A DNA stretch of 28,142 nt, taken from Candidatus Naiadarchaeum limnaeum. Lineage in GTDB: Archaea > Undinarchaeota > Undinarchaeia > Undinarchaeales > Naiadarchaeaceae. The position numbers and the translations under genes are program-made. The notes below the pieces were generated by a model. It searched no databases and was not told where the DNA came from. It saw only the letters and a program-made list of their open reading frames with translations. Each line of letters begins with the position of its first letter. Position 1 is the stretch's first letter. The stretch spans positions 1-28,142 of the forward strand of contig DVAB01000039.1 of the NCBI GenBank assembly GCA_014189685.1, given 5' to 3'. This document shows positions 26,932-28,142 of the stretch, piece after piece.

Positions 26932-28142
26932 TTATCTCCACGGCGTTTCTCTAATACTCCATTCAGAGTTGCCATTAGTGTAATTTAGCACTACTTGCTT
27001 GCATTTGTTTTCTGGCCCTATCTTAAAGTATGTGGAGTAGTAAACATAATCTGCTGTTGTCTCGTATGAAACAACACTTCCTTTTGTTGCGTCAGTTAAG
27101 ACAATCCTAGTGTCAACATCCACCGGAAACATATTTCTTATTCCAGTAGTGGTGGTAGTTCTCCCGAAGTTTCCTGTGCCGCCTCCTTCTGCAAAATTGT
27201 TGCCCACATAATCATGCATCATATCTGTAAATGGCTTATCTGATGTAACATACGTGTCTGCAGCGCCGCGCACAGCAACATCGCCGGCATCAACAGTATC
27301 GCCCAATATTGGAATTGTTTTATAGTCGCCTACTGGCCATCCACCCATAAACAAATCATATGTATTGATGTTCCATGTTGGAATCACAAATGGCTCTGTT
27401 CCTGAATAATCATTATAGAAAGATACAGAACCTACATAGGTGGGTGATTGGGTATATGTCGGGCCAACCGATCCCTGCATATAGCAGTCTGGAGCATACG
27501 CAACATATCCGCTCCAATCAGTCCCATATCCCGGAAAAGCGGTTTTTGTAGAATATGTAAACCCACCATTTGAATCTGTGTACATCTCTGTGCGCGCTTG
27601 AAGCCTTTGATTTGCCAATGGCTGCCCTGAAAATCTGTCCACAAGACGTCCCCTTACTGTGACTGTTTCTCCTAAAATGCTAAATTGCTTGTCATTTGTA
27701 TCACTAAGTTGGCCAGGCTTTTTGCTCTTTCCTACTTCGCGTACCTCAATTGTGTAGTCGCTGCTTGGAGGAATATCTGCTGGTATTTCCCACCAGAACT
27801 GCGAAAGATAATTATCGGTTTTTGTATTAACATTAGCAATATTTCGGAAAAATTTTCCTGATTTAAGAAGGTTAATCTCAAACGAGATATCCTGGGTTCC
27901 GCCTCTTTTTGCATACCAATACCATGTAATCGCCATTTTTGCATCTTTTTGCCCCCTTACCCATCCAGCTCCGCCTCCTGGTGTAGTAATATAAAGAAAT
28001 TCATTGCCAGAAGTTGGCTTTGATAATTGTGGCGGTATTGCCGGCACAGCAGGAATTGCTGGCAGCCCTACACCTGGTGATGGTTGCGCTGGTGTGGCTG
28101 GGGTTGGTCCAAGTTGTCCCGTCAAACCATCCAAATGCAGAA
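26932..28142 (-). CDS. Large secreted beta-domain protein (N-terminus beyond window)
   Basis: About 400 residues are visible and the frame is still open at the right edge, so the N-terminus and any signal peptide are missing. A Pro/Ala-rich linker (about the first 40 visible residues) is followed by a domain ending near IEVREVGKS that resembles a fibronectin- or Ig-like fold. Next is VTVRGRLVDRFSGQPLANQRL, typical of carboxypeptidase-regulatory-like (CarboxypepD_reg) beta domains. A Gly/Thr/Tyr-rich region follows, then a C-terminal beta domain ending in WSIRETPWR. The composition (many Thr, Gly, Tyr, Asn) suggests an extracellular surface protein. No C-terminal anchor is visible. Function is unknown. 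Confidence 0.78.
   Translation of the reverse strand, partial: LHLDGLTGQLGPTPATPAQPSPGVGLPAIPAVPAIPPQLSKPTSGNEFLYITTPGGGAGWVRGQKDAKMAITWYWYAKRGGTQDISFEINLLKSGKFFRNIANVNTKTDNYLSQFWWEIPADIPPSSDYTIEVREVGKSKKPGQLSDTNDKQFSILGETVTVRGRLVDRFSGQPLANQRLQARTEMYTDSNGGFTYSTKTAFPGYGTDWSGYVAYAPDCYMQGSVGPTYTQSPTYVGSVSFYNDYSGTEPFVIPTWNINTYDLFMGGWPVGDYKTIPILGDTVDAGDVAVRGAADTYVTSDKPFTDMMHDYVGNNFAEGGGTGNFGRTTTTTGIRNMFPVDVDTRIVLTDATKGSVVSYETTADYVYYSTYFKIGPENKCKQVVLNYTNGNSEWSIRETPWR

Noticed and set aside
1-28142. CRISPR array, insertion sequence, integrase or phage genes
   Set aside because: No regularly spaced direct repeats, transposase or integrase motifs, or terminal inverted repeats were seen; the content is core archaeal genes.

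Overview
The window is a gene-dense, AT-rich stretch of an archaeal chromosome. Archaeal markers are unambiguous: ribosomal proteins eL21, uS15 and eS1, RNA polymerase subunit Rpo4, a DUF655 protein next to KsgA/Dim1, KEOPS subunits Kae1 and Bud32, a class I (archaeal) CCA-adding enzyme, an Hjc-type Holliday junction resolvase, a deoxyhypusine synthase-family protein and an archaeal YchF. Many genes have a TATA-like box 25-30 bases before the start codon, so they look leaderless. Compact genes, almost no spacers and several orphan small proteins would suit a small-genome (for example DPANN-type) archaeon, but I cannot fix the phylum from this sequence. No rRNA, tRNA, insertion sequence or CRISPR array was seen, and no gap exceeds 300 bases.

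Layout. 1-3288 (minus): an AN1-type zinc-finger protein, a ferredoxin, a thioredoxin-like DUF255 protein, a VIT-family membrane protein and a Bcp/PrxQ peroxiredoxin cut by the window edge. Together these look like a redox/metal block. 3428-8276 (plus): eL21, Rpo4, DUF655 and KsgA run directly into an ABC exporter set (ATPase, secreted COG1361-like protein, MacB/FtsX permease) with 4-7 base overlaps. 8309-13333: an orphan helical protein, a one-domain Ogt, a secreted protein with two Ig-like repeats preceded by a small winged-helix regulator, a five-helix membrane protein, YchF, a zinc-ribbon/KH protein and a small membrane protein. 13381-16437: Kae1, a CobA-type ATP:corrinoid adenosyltransferase, an orphan, dCMP deaminase and Bud32. 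16437-18578: Bud32 is followed without gaps by a PPC/DUF296 protein, an ITPase, uS15 and eS1. 18612-23397: an unusually large class I/II aminotransferase, a candidate box C/D guide RNA, an orphan, the CCA-adding enzyme, a RimK-like ATP-grasp ligase and a DUF167 protein. 23519-28142: a divergent deoxyhypusine synthase-like enzyme, a FAD amine-oxidase-like protein, Hjc, an orphan and the C-terminal part of a large secreted protein.

The most notable non-coding signals are two RNA-like elements. One is a pair of abutting, GC-rich hairpins in the 152-base spacer between uS15 and eS1, including a symmetric tandem G-A motif. The other is a candidate box C/D sRNA at 20381-20455 with its own TATA box and a T-tract end. 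Also notable: the Hjc protein lacks the usual Glu of its E-x-K motif, the deoxyhypusine synthase-like protein lacks the usual spermidine-binding acids, and the octamer GCGGCCGC occurs five times in this AT-rich sequence.
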